A DNA stretch of 64,000 nt, from the NCBI RefSeq assembly GCF_029537735.1, contig NZ_JARPUQ010000001.1, positions 308,965 through 372,964 of the forward strand. The letters run 5' to 3'. The notes beneath the pieces were generated by a model. The model did not search any database. It saw only the letters and a program-made list of their open reading frames with translations, and was not told where the DNA came from. Position 1 is the stretch's first letter, and each line of letters opens with the position of its first letter. This DNA comes from Robiginitalea aestuariiviva. Lineage in GTDB: Bacteria; Bacteroidota; Bacteroidia; Flavobacteriales; Flavobacteriaceae. The translations under genes were made by a program, and so were the position numbers. Shown here piece by piece: positions 16,051 to 23,611 of the stretch.

Positions 16051-16854
16051 CTACCCGTTTCGGATCATACTCGGCGTCTTACCTGTATGTTTCTTCAGAA
16101 AATAACTGAAGTAATCCTGGGAGGAAAACCCCAGGGTGAAACTGATTTCTTTAATGGAAAGGTCTGAAAACTTCAGCAAATGACGGGATCTTAGAATGCG
16201 CATTTCGTCAATCAGGTGCTTGGCAGTCACCCCAAGAACTTCCCGCGTACAGGTATTGAGGTGTTTGGCAGAAATATGAAGCATTTTTGCGTAATCCCCC
16301 ACTTCATGGATTTCTGTACCATACTGATCAATAAGTTTCTTGAAACGGAAGACCAGATGCTTTCCAGCGTTGTTTTCACAGAGGGTAGAGCGGATATTGC
16401 ATTGCCCGTCCGTATACACAAATAGGGTTTTAACCAGGGAGGCAATGGCTTCGTCCTTATGGTTCAGAGCAGAACCAGCCAGCTCGTCTAACATCTCCAG
16501 GATGCTTTGAACGCGTTTGGCAATACCCGGTGCCAGGGTAACCTTTTGGACTTGTTGGTGTGCAAGCAGGCGCACTTCGCTAATATGAAGGTTTTTAAGC
16601 GTAGGGTGTTCCATCAGGGACACAGGCAACTTCATCACATATCCGGAAAGGACCGGCTCCGCCTTGTGGAGGATCCGCCAGGGTGTTCTGCCATCAATAA
16701 AATACAAGGCATTGGATACATCATTTTCAACAATTCCATCAATTTCCACTGCCCGGACTCCCTCCTGAATCCAGAGCAGGTAATTGCCCTGAAACCCTTC
16801 CGTTGAAAAGAGGTCCCTGTGAATTGGGATAATACTCAGTTGTTCCATGGCCAT
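16051..16854 (-). CDS. AraC-family transcriptional regulator
   Basis: DNA-binding regulator of 267 residues. The N-terminal half has the cupin-like sensor shape of the family (FQGNYLLWIQEG, NALYFIDGRTPWRI); the C-terminal about 100 residues form the double helix-turn-helix (YAKMLHISAKHLNTCTREV and IKEISFTLGFSSQDYFSYFLKKHTGKTPS). The ligand is unknown. ATG 16854 (MAMEQ) is the first ATG; a TTG two codons upstream is less likely. It may act on the downstream cupin gene or on the formate dehydrogenase unit behind it, but no operator was identified. Confidence 0.92.
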   Translation of the reverse strand: MAMEQLSIIPIHRDLFSTEGFQGNYLLWIQEGVRAVEIDGIVENDVSNALYFIDGRTPWRILHKAEPVLSGYVMKLPVSLMEHPTLKNLHISEVRLLAHQQVQKVTLAPGIAKRVQSILEMLDELAGSALNHKDEAIASLVKTLFVYTDGQCNIRSTLCENNAGKHLVFRFKKLIDQYGTEIHEVGDYAKMLHISAKHLNTCTREVLGVTAKHLIDEMRILRSRHLLKFSDLSIKEISFTLGFSSQDYFSYFLKKHTGKTPSMIRNG

Positions 16855-16950
16855 AGGCAAATATTAATATTTACCACCCCAATTTAAATATTCTGATGGG
16901 AACAGATCCGGACCGCCGGAAAGGAGGCGCCGGAAGTTTTTCGAAAACAT

Positions 16951-16966
16951 GGGGGCCCCGCCCCCC
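16951..16966 (-). terminator. Possible terminator hairpin after fdhA
   Basis: On the minus strand GGGGG-CGGGG-CCCCC forms a short GC-rich hairpin about 45 bp after the fdhA stop. It is followed only by ATGTTTTC, so it is a weak intrinsic terminator at best. Confidence 0.35.
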
Positions 16967-17010
16967 TCCTTCAAGATCGGCACTAACCCTGCAAAACCCT
17001 TGCAAAACAG

Positions 17011-19740
17011 TTAAGATTTCATCATTTCCCGGAATTTCCCCCGGGATTTGCGGATGCGTACCGCCACTACCTTGTATTCCGGGCACATGGCCTCGGAGTC
17101 GTGTACATCCCCGGTAATGGTGTTGATCATGATCTCGGGGAAATGAAAGGTGGTGCTCAGCACCCCGGGTTTCACCTCATCGGTTACCCGGGCTTTCACA
17201 TCCACCTTGCCACGGGCAGATTCCAGACAGACGTAATCCCCGTCCGCAATGGCATTAGCCCTGGCATCGTCCGGGTGGATCATCAGGTAATCGCTGCCGA
17301 GCAGCTGCTCGTTAGCGGTGCGGCGCGTCATGGCCCCGCAGTTGTAATGTTCCAGCTCCCGGTTGGTGGTCAGGATGTAAGGATAATCCTTGCCGTGGGC
17401 GGTGAGTTCGCGGGTTTCTTCCCACCCGTGGAATTCGAAATACCCCTGCCCGCGCTTAAAGGATTCCTGGTGGAGGATTTTGGTATCCGTCCCGTCCGGG
17501 GCTACCGGCCATTGCAGGCCATTGTTGCCCAGCCTGTCCCAGCGGATGCCCGCAAAGAAGGGGACAATCTGTGAAATCTCCTCCAGCATCCCCTCCGGGG
17601 TGTAGGGCGGCTGGTCGTATCCCATGCGGTTCATCAGCTCTACGATGATCTGCCCGTCCGGGCGGGTACCCGGGATGGGATCCACCACCCGGCGAACGGC
17701 CTGTACCCGCCGTTCCCCATTGGTAAAGGTGCCGCTTTTTTCCAGGAAAGAGGCCCCGGGCAGGATCACGTCCGCATATTTGGCCGTTTCCGTCATAAAC
17801 AGTTCCTGTACAATAACCAGGTCTGTGGCTTCCAGGGCACGGATTACCTTCAGGGTATTCGGGTCGGTCTGCACCACATCCTCCCCGATAATCCAAAGGG
17901 CCTTGAGCTTGCCCTGAAGGGCAGCATCAAACATCTCCGGGATCTTGTAGCCTATATGTGTAGGCACCTGCCCCCCATAGAAGGCGTTGTAGCGTTGGTT
18001 GATTTCCGGGTCCGTCACATCCAGGTACCCGGCCCCCTGGTGGGGCTGCACCCCCATGTCCGCGCTGCCCTGCACATTGTTCTGGCCGCGCAACGGGTTT
18101 ACCCCTACCCCCTTGCGGCCAATGTTGCCGGTTAGCAGGGCCAGGTCTGCGATCTGCATCACGGTGAACGTTCCCTGAGAGTGTTCAGTAACCCCCAGCC
18201 CGTGGAAGGACATGGCATTGGGGGCGCCGGCATAGGCCAGGGCAGCCGCCTTCACCTGCTCCCGGGGTACGCCGCAAACTTCCTCCATGCGGTCCAGGTC
18301 CAAAGCCATCAATTGCGCCTTAAAGTCTTCATAACCCTCCGTACGCCGCTCCACAAAAGCGTTATCCACCATGCCGGCCTCCACAATGTAATACATCATC
18401 ATATTGAGCAGGGCCACGTTGGTGCCGGGACGCAGAGCCAGGTGGTGGGTGGCGTAGCGTGCCAGTTCGGTGCGCCTCGGGTCGATTACAATACTCACCT
18501 TGTCGGACTTCATGGCGAACTGCTTGAACTTGGCCCCGGTAACCGGGTGGGCATCCGTAGGATTGGCCCCAATCACCAAGATGCAATCCGTATGGGCCAG
18601 GTCGGCAATGGAATTCGTAGCCGCTCCTGTCCCAAAGGTGCGCTGCATCCCCAGGGCTGTGGGCGAATGGCATACCCGGGCACACCCGTCAATATTGTTG
18701 GTCTGCAGCACAACCCGGAAAAATTTCTGCATCAGGTAGTTCTCCTCGTTGGTACAGCGGGAAGAGGAGATCCCGGCCAGACTGTCCGGGCCAAAGGTGG
18801 TTTTGTAGTGGGTAAAGCGCTCCGCAATGTAGTCGTAGACCTCGTCCCAGGTCACTTTCTCGAAACCATCCCCGCGGCGGATCATAGGGGAATCCAGACG
18901 TTCCGGGTGGTTGTAGAACTTAAAGGCATACCGCCCTTTCAGGCAGGTGTGCCCCTGATTTACTTCGGCATCATACGGGGCAGTTATGCTTAGAATCTCC
19001 CCGCCGTTGGAGGCCACTTCCAGGTTACAGCCCACCCCGCAATACGTGCATACGGTACGCGTCATTTCGGTGGCCTGTACGGATTTGGACTGGAAGACAT
19101 CCGAAATGGCAGAGGTGGGGCAGGCCTGGGAACAGGCCCCGCAGCTTACACAGTCGGAAGACATAAAATCCTGGTCCAGCCCTTTCACGATATGGGCATC
19201 AAACCCCCGCCCGGCCATGCTCAATACAAACTGCCCCTGCACCTCATCGCAGGCCCTGACGCAGCGGTAACAATTGATGCACTTACTCAGGTCCGAGGTC
19301 ATATACGGGTGGGACAGGTCCTTTTCCCGATCCAGATGGGTCTCCCCCTGGGGGTATCGCACTTCCCGCACCCCTACCCGGGCGGCCACGGTCTGCAGTT
19401 CGCAATTCCCGTTTACCTCACAGGTAAGGCAGTCCAGGGGGTGGTCCGTCAGGATCAGCTCCACGATATTGCGCCGAAGCTTTTGAACGGAAGGGGTACT
19501 GGTATAGACATATTGCCCGGCCGATACCGGCGTATGGCAGGAGGCCACCGTCTTCAGGGGACCACCAGCTTTCATCCCCACTTCCACGCTGCAGACCCGG
19601 CAGGCCCCGAAGGGCTCCAGGTTGGGGGCATCGCACAAGGTCGGTACGGGGTCTTGGCCCATATGGCGGCGAATGAATGCCAGCAGGGTTTCCCCGGGTT
19701 GAACGGCGTAGGGGACATCGTTGATATAGGCGGTTTCCAT
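17011..19740 (-). CDS. fdhA: NAD-linked formate dehydrogenase, catalytic molybdenum subunit
   Basis: Oxidises formate to CO2 and passes the electrons to the flavin subunit encoded upstream; cytosolic. The 909-residue protein has a NuoG-like N terminus: [2Fe-2S] ligands Cys36, 47, 50, 68; a His-Cys3 cluster (His100, Cys104, 107, 113); two [4Fe-4S] clusters (Cys154/157/160/164 and 197/200/203/207); then the molybdopterin domain with its own [4Fe-4S] (Cys231/234/238/266) and the active site ARVCHSP, where Cys357 takes the place of selenocysteine and His358 follows. The C-terminal bis-MGD-binding domain is complete (ILTTNRELEHYNCGAMTRR). It is co-transcribed with fdhB (5-bp gap) and fdhD. The domain layout matches the soluble FdsA type. 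Confidence 0.96.
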   Translation of the reverse strand: METAYINDVPYAVQPGETLLAFIRRHMGQDPVPTLCDAPNLEPFGACRVCSVEVGMKAGGPLKTVASCHTPVSAGQYVYTSTPSVQKLRRNIVELILTDHPLDCLTCEVNGNCELQTVAARVGVREVRYPQGETHLDREKDLSHPYMTSDLSKCINCYRCVRACDEVQGQFVLSMAGRGFDAHIVKGLDQDFMSSDCVSCGACSQACPTSAISDVFQSKSVQATEMTRTVCTYCGVGCNLEVASNGGEILSITAPYDAEVNQGHTCLKGRYAFKFYNHPERLDSPMIRRGDGFEKVTWDEVYDYIAERFTHYKTTFGPDSLAGISSSRCTNEENYLMQKFFRVVLQTNNIDGCARVCHSPTALGMQRTFGTGAATNSIADLAHTDCILVIGANPTDAHPVTGAKFKQFAMKSDKVSIVIDPRRTELARYATHHLALRPGTNVALLNMMMYYIVEAGMVDNAFVERRTEGYEDFKAQLMALDLDRMEEVCGVPREQVKAAALAYAGAPNAMSFHGLGVTEHSQGTFTVMQIADLALLTGNIGRKGVGVNPLRGQNNVQGSADMGVQPHQGAGYLDVTDPEINQRYNAFYGGQVPTHIGYKIPEMFDAALQGKLKALWIIGEDVVQTDPNTLKVIRALEATDLVIVQELFMTETAKYADVILPGASFLEKSGTFTNGERRVQAVRRVVDPIPGTRPDGQIIVELMNRMGYDQPPYTPEGMLEEISQIVPFFAGIRWDRLGNNGLQWPVAPDGTDTKILHQESFKRGQGYFEFHGWEETRELTAHGKDYPYILTTNRELEHYNCGAMTRRTANEQLLGSDYLMIHPDDARANAIADGDYVCLESARGKVDVKARVTDEVKPGVLSTTFHFPEIMINTITGDVHDSEAMCPEYKVVAVRIRKSRGKFREMMKS

Positions 19741-19745
19741 AGGCT

Positions 19746-21398
19746 TCAGTTAAAAAAGGCGGTGAGTTCGGCTTCGAAGTGCTGCAGGATGTTGCGTACC
19801 GGCAGGGGAATCCCGCCCCCGTGGGCGCATAGGGACCCCTGCTGCAGGGTCGTGAGCAGGTCTTCAAACAGATTCCGATCCAGGGTGATTTCCCCCTCGG
19901 CGGCCTGCCGGACCATCTCATGGCCCCTTTTGGTGCCCAGGCGGCAGGGAAAGCACTTTCCGCAGCTCTCATAGGCTGCAAAATCGAGTAAATGTTCTAT
20001 GTAGCGGATCATGGGGAAGCCTTCCGGAATGCTAACCACGGAGGCATGCCCCAGCAGGAATCCGGCTTCGGAAAAGGATTCAAAATCCACGGTGAGTTTC
20101 CCAAAAGCGGCCTCAGGAACCACACCGCCCAGGGGCCCGCCAATCTGCAGGGCTTTTACCGGCACCCGGAACCCCCCGCCCAGGTCTTCAATAACGGTCT
20201 TCAGGGGCGTGCCCATCTCCACTTCGTATACGCCCGGACGGTTAAAAAAGCTGTCCAGGCAGACCAGCTTGATGCCGGTAGACTGTTCAGTGCCCAGCGC
20301 TTTCCAGGCATCCGGGCCTTCACTGAGGATATAGTGCAGAGCGGCCAGGGTCTCTACGTTATTCACCACCGTGGGCTTGTTAAACAACCCCCGCTGGGCC
20401 GGATACGGCGGGCGCACCCGCACCTCCGGCCGCTGGCCTTCAATAGAGTTGATCAGGGCGGTTTCCTCCCCGCAGATGTAGGAACCCTGCGCCTGTATGA
20501 TTTTAAATTCGAAATGGAAGCCGCTGCCCAGGATATCCTGCCCGGCTAAGCCCAGTTCCACGAGTTCAGCCACGGCATTTTGCACCACCTGTACCGCTTC
20601 CGGATATTCGCCCCGGATGTAGACCACCCCGTAGTGGGCCCCGGTAACATAGCCGCTCACCAGCATCCCGAAAAGCACGGTATGAGGGCGATGCTCCAGC
20701 AGGTAGCGGTCCGAGTAGGCCCCGGGGTCCCCTTCGTCCGCATTGCAAATGATAAATTTTACATCGCCAGGGGCCTGCCGGCAGAATTCGAGTTTCTGCC
20801 CCATGGGGAAACCGGCCCCGCCCCTGCCGCGAAGGCCGGAGGCCAGGATTTGGGCACCAATGTGCTCGGGCGGGCTGCCCAGCAGGTCCTTCCAGGGTTG
20901 GTAAAACGCCTGGATATCCGAAATGGGCCGGGTAAGGATGGGGGTATGGCTGGCGCCCACATGATAGCGGTCAGGCCCCGGCTGCTTTGTTCCTTTCAGG
21001 AGCTCCGGGAGGTTATCAATATCTGCCCCGGAATAATTCCTGCCGTTGTAATGGAAGGCGGCATTCTCATGACAACGGCCCAGGCAGGTCATATGCCCGA
21101 TCTGTTCCGCCCCCAAATGTACAGCCAGTTTCTCGTGAACGGCCTCCTGCGTACCGGCACAGGTACATGCCGTGCCGTTACACACATAGGCCTGCTTGCC
21201 CTTATTCTCCGGTTTGAGGAAATCGTAGAAGGTGGCAGCGCCATAGGTATTGGCAGTCCCGACCAGAAAGGCATCTGCCAACCGGTCCAGTTCGGCCGGG
21301 TCGGGCGTACCCGTTTCCCGGGCCGCCCGGCCCAGTTGTTCGAAGAGGTTTTCCCGCAATCCCTTGCGGCCCAGGAGTTCACTTAGGTTTTCGGACAT
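19746..21398 (-). CDS. fdhB: NAD-linked formate dehydrogenase, NuoE-NuoF fused flavin subunit
   Basis: Electron-transfer subunit of 550 residues that reduces NAD. The N-terminal part is a NuoE-like thioredoxin fold with [2Fe-2S] ligands Cys73/Cys78 and Cys105/Cys109 (CNGTAC, CLGRC). The rest is NuoF-like: FMN/NADH site GRGGAGFP at 191-198, NADEGDPGAYSDR, and the [4Fe-4S] site SCGKCFPC (Cys479/482/485) with Cys524 (SLCAHG). In FDS-type enzymes these two parts are separate subunits (FdsG and FdsB); here they are fused. ATG start is clear. It sits between fdhD and fdhA in one unit. Confidence 0.95.
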   Translation of the reverse strand: MSENLSELLGRKGLRENLFEQLGRAARETGTPDPAELDRLADAFLVGTANTYGAATFYDFLKPENKGKQAYVCNGTACTCAGTQEAVHEKLAVHLGAEQIGHMTCLGRCHENAAFHYNGRNYSGADIDNLPELLKGTKQPGPDRYHVGASHTPILTRPISDIQAFYQPWKDLLGSPPEHIGAQILASGLRGRGGAGFPMGQKLEFCRQAPGDVKFIICNADEGDPGAYSDRYLLEHRPHTVLFGMLVSGYVTGAHYGVVYIRGEYPEAVQVVQNAVAELVELGLAGQDILGSGFHFEFKIIQAQGSYICGEETALINSIEGQRPEVRVRPPYPAQRGLFNKPTVVNNVETLAALHYILSEGPDAWKALGTEQSTGIKLVCLDSFFNRPGVYEVEMGTPLKTVIEDLGGGFRVPVKALQIGGPLGGVVPEAAFGKLTVDFESFSEAGFLLGHASVVSIPEGFPMIRYIEHLLDFAAYESCGKCFPCRLGTKRGHEMVRQAAEGEITLDRNLFEDLLTTLQQGSLCAHGGGIPLPVRNILQHFEAELTAFFN

Positions 21399-21407
21399 CA
21401 GTTGTTT

Positions 21408-22235
21408 TTATTTCGGTTCAGGGGCTGCCATAAGGGGGTCGGCAATACGGTGCGAATGGGAATAACAGGTAGCCCGTCCTTCCCGGCAAAAGCCCAGCAA
21501 GGTAATTCCCAGTTCCTTGGCATAATCCACTGCCAGGGAGGAAGGCGCAGATACGGCTGCCAGAAAGGGAATTCCGGCCTTAAAGGCTTTGATCACAATT
21601 TCATAAGAAATACGGCCGCTTACGGTCATGGCCCGGGCCTCTTTCAGCCTGCCATCCAGCAACAGCCTGCCCACGGCCTTGTCTACCGCATTGTGTCGCC
21701 CGATGTCTTCCCGGGCTACCATCAGGGTACCCGAGGCATCGAATACGGCGGCCGCATGCGTGCCGCCGGATTGCATAAAATCTGCCTGCCGGCGGTTCAT
21801 CTGTTCAAACATCCCGGAGAAAAGGGCGGGCTGGAAGGCGGCGACTCCTTCCAGGGCAGCGCCTGTAAACCCCTGCTGGTCCAGTTCCGTCTTCCCGCAG
21901 ATGCCGCAGGAGGATACCGAAAGCAGGCTGCGCGTATTGGCGTATCCCGAGCCCAGATAGGCCTCCGGGATCTCCAGGTCCACCGCCGTGATGATCCCCG
22001 CTTCGTTTTCCTTCTGCAGGGCAATCCTGGGATGGAAGCCCGTGGAATTAAGGACGGCTTCGGCGTGTAACATCCCGCGAATGAGCTCCGGATCTGCCCC
22101 CGGGGTGCGCATAGTGAGGGTAAACGCCTTGCCGTTGATGCGGATCTGAAGGGCTTCCTCTATGGTAAGGGGGTCCGACACCAGGGTCACCCCCTGCTGG
22201 TCGTATTTCATTCCCTCGTACTTCCGGACGGCCAT
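21408..22235 (-). CDS. fdhD: Formate dehydrogenase accessory sulfurtransferase
   Basis: Transfers sulfur from a cysteine desulfurase to the molybdenum cofactor of formate dehydrogenase, which is required for activity. The 275-residue protein carries the family motif SSCGICGK with Cys110 and Cys113, preceded by the RTPGADPELIRGML segment, and later DIGRHNAVDKAVG and SGRISYEIVIKA. ATG 22235 was chosen; a TTG 39 bp upstream is also in frame. The stop lies 9 bp before the fdhB start. First gene of the fdh unit; a weak box TATCTTTA (complement at 22276-22283) may be its promoter. Confidence 0.95.
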   Translation of the reverse strand: MAVRKYEGMKYDQQGVTLVSDPLTIEEALQIRINGKAFTLTMRTPGADPELIRGMLHAEAVLNSTGFHPRIALQKENEAGIITAVDLEIPEAYLGSGYANTRSLLSVSSCGICGKTELDQQGFTGAALEGVAAFQPALFSGMFEQMNRRQADFMQSGGTHAAAVFDASGTLMVAREDIGRHNAVDKAVGRLLLDGRLKEARAMTVSGRISYEIVIKAFKAGIPFLAAVSAPSSLAVDYAKELGITLLGFCREGRATCYSHSHRIADPLMAAPEPK

Positions 22236-22354
22236 AGGTCTTTTTTTGCCAACCGCCCCGAAGGCGATCTTCAATTAAAGATACTGGATTTTCGGTAAAC
22301 CCAGCGAGGCGACTTAGGACCCTCAGGCACAATCCCTGCCAATGGGATGGGCCC

Positions 22355-22870
22355 TTATTCCTTAAACCACCCGGAATAGGTAACGTAGGCTTCGGCAATG
22401 CGCAGGATTTCGCCTTCTTTCAGGTCCGGGCTCACTTCCCCAATCTTCCGGGCCGGGACCCCGGCGTAGATACTGCCTTCGGGCACTTCGGTTCCCTTGG
22501 TCACCACGGCCCCGGCAGCGATGATGCTCCCGGAACCCACCACGCAATGGTCCATCACAATGCTCCCCATCCCGATGAGCACGTTGTCCCGAACGGTACA
22601 TCCGTGCACGATAGCATTGTGCCCGATGGAAACATTATTCCCGATCTCCGTGGGGGCTTTCTGGTAGGTGCAGTGGATCACTGCCCCGTCCTGCACGTTC
22701 ACCTGGTTGCCCATGCGGATGTAATGCACATCTCCGCGCACCACGGCATTGTACCAGATGCTGCAACGGTCGCCCATATGCACGTCGCCCAGCAGGGTGG
22801 CGTTTTCGGCTATAAAACAATCGGCTCCGATCTGCGGGGTCTTGCCCCTTACTGTTTTGATGATGGCCAT
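22355..22870 (-). CDS. Gamma-class carbonic anhydrase-like protein
   Basis: Left-handed beta-helix protein of 171 residues with repeated hexapeptides (IGADCF, LLGDVHMGDR, IGNNVSIGHN, IGMGSIV). Metal-ligand His residues are visible in VIHCTY and SIGHNAIVHGC, as in the gamma-carbonic anhydrase family (CamH/YrdA/PaaY type), whose members hydrate CO2 or act as related acyltransferase-fold proteins. Activity is not proven for many homologues. It is a trimer in known structures. It lies just upstream of the fdh unit (118-bp gap) and 9 bp downstream of the response-regulator gene, so it could be read with either. Confidence 0.92.
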   Translation of the reverse strand: MAIIKTVRGKTPQIGADCFIAENATLLGDVHMGDRCSIWYNAVVRGDVHYIRMGNQVNVQDGAVIHCTYQKAPTEIGNNVSIGHNAIVHGCTVRDNVLIGMGSIVMDHCVVGSGSIIAAGAVVTKGTEVPEGSIYAGVPARKIGEVSPDLKEGEILRIAEAYVTYSGWFKE

Positions 22871-22879
22871 AGGTTGGGT

Positions 22880-23608
22880 TTATTCAAAATAACTGAGGAG
22901 TTGTTTTTTACGGGAGGGGGCTACCAGGATTTCCTTGCCGCTGGCCAGTACCACGCTCCCGCCCTTACCCCTGCGGTAGCGCACCACCTCGCCCACATTC
23001 ACGATGTAGCTTTTGTGCACCCGCACAAAGGGGTATTCCTGCAGGGCTTCCTCAAAGTACTTCAGGGTTTTACTCACCACAATCCGTCGTTTTTCCAGGT
23101 GGATTTCGGTATAGTTGTCGTCCGCCTTGCAATAGTGAATATCCGAGACGTCCAGCACCTCGAACCCATCCTGCTGGGGCAGGGTAATCTTGCCTTCTAC
23201 CCGTTGTACCCCCTTCAGTACCCGGTCGTGCAGGCGGTCTTCCTTGCCCTTGATTTCCCGCACATACTCTACGGCGGCTACCAGGGCGTCAATGGAAATG
23301 GGCTTCATCAGGTAGTAAGCCGCATGGCTGTTCAGGGCCTCCATGGCGTATTGCTGGTAGGCCGTTACAAAGATGGTCTCGAAGGCCCGGTCCGGGAGTT
23401 GTTCCAGCAGGTCGAAGGCATTGCCAAAGGGCATTTCCACATCCAGGAAAACCAGGTCCGGCTGTTGCTCGCGGATCACGGCCACTCCCTGGGTCACATC
23501 GGCAGCCTCCCCTTTTACTGCTACTTCCGGGCAGTATTTCTCCAGGTAATTCCGGAGGATTTCCCGGCTTTGGGCCTCGTCGTCAATCAGTACTGCGCGT
23601 AATTCCAT
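22880..23608 (-). CDS. LytTR-family response regulator
   Basis: Transcription regulator of 242 residues. The receiver domain (1-120) has acidic residues at 9-10, phospho-acceptor Asp56 in VFLDVEMP, Thr82 region and Lys102 in LMKPIS. A LytTR DNA-binding domain fills the C-terminal 100 residues (HYCKADDNYTEIHLE, FVRVHKSYIVNV). The start codon lies three bases after the histidine kinase stop codon, a strong sign of a two-component operon. Targets are unknown; LytTR proteins usually regulate cell-surface or exopolysaccharide genes. The gamma-carbonic anhydrase gene directly follows. Confidence 0.95.
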   Translation of the reverse strand: MELRAVLIDDEAQSREILRNYLEKYCPEVAVKGEAADVTQGVAVIREQQPDLVFLDVEMPFGNAFDLLEQLPDRAFETIFVTAYQQYAMEALNSHAAYYLMKPISIDALVAAVEYVREIKGKEDRLHDRVLKGVQRVEGKITLPQQDGFEVLDVSDIHYCKADDNYTEIHLEKRRIVVSKTLKYFEEALQEYPFVRVHKSYIVNVGEVVRYRRGKGGSVVLASGKEILVAPSRKKQLLSYFE

Positions 23609-23611
23609 AGG

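Noticed and set aside
16936-16948. GTTTTTCGAAAAC palindrome as an AraC operator
   Set aside because: Short, AT-rich and alone; AraC proteins usually bind direct repeats, and it could arise by chance.
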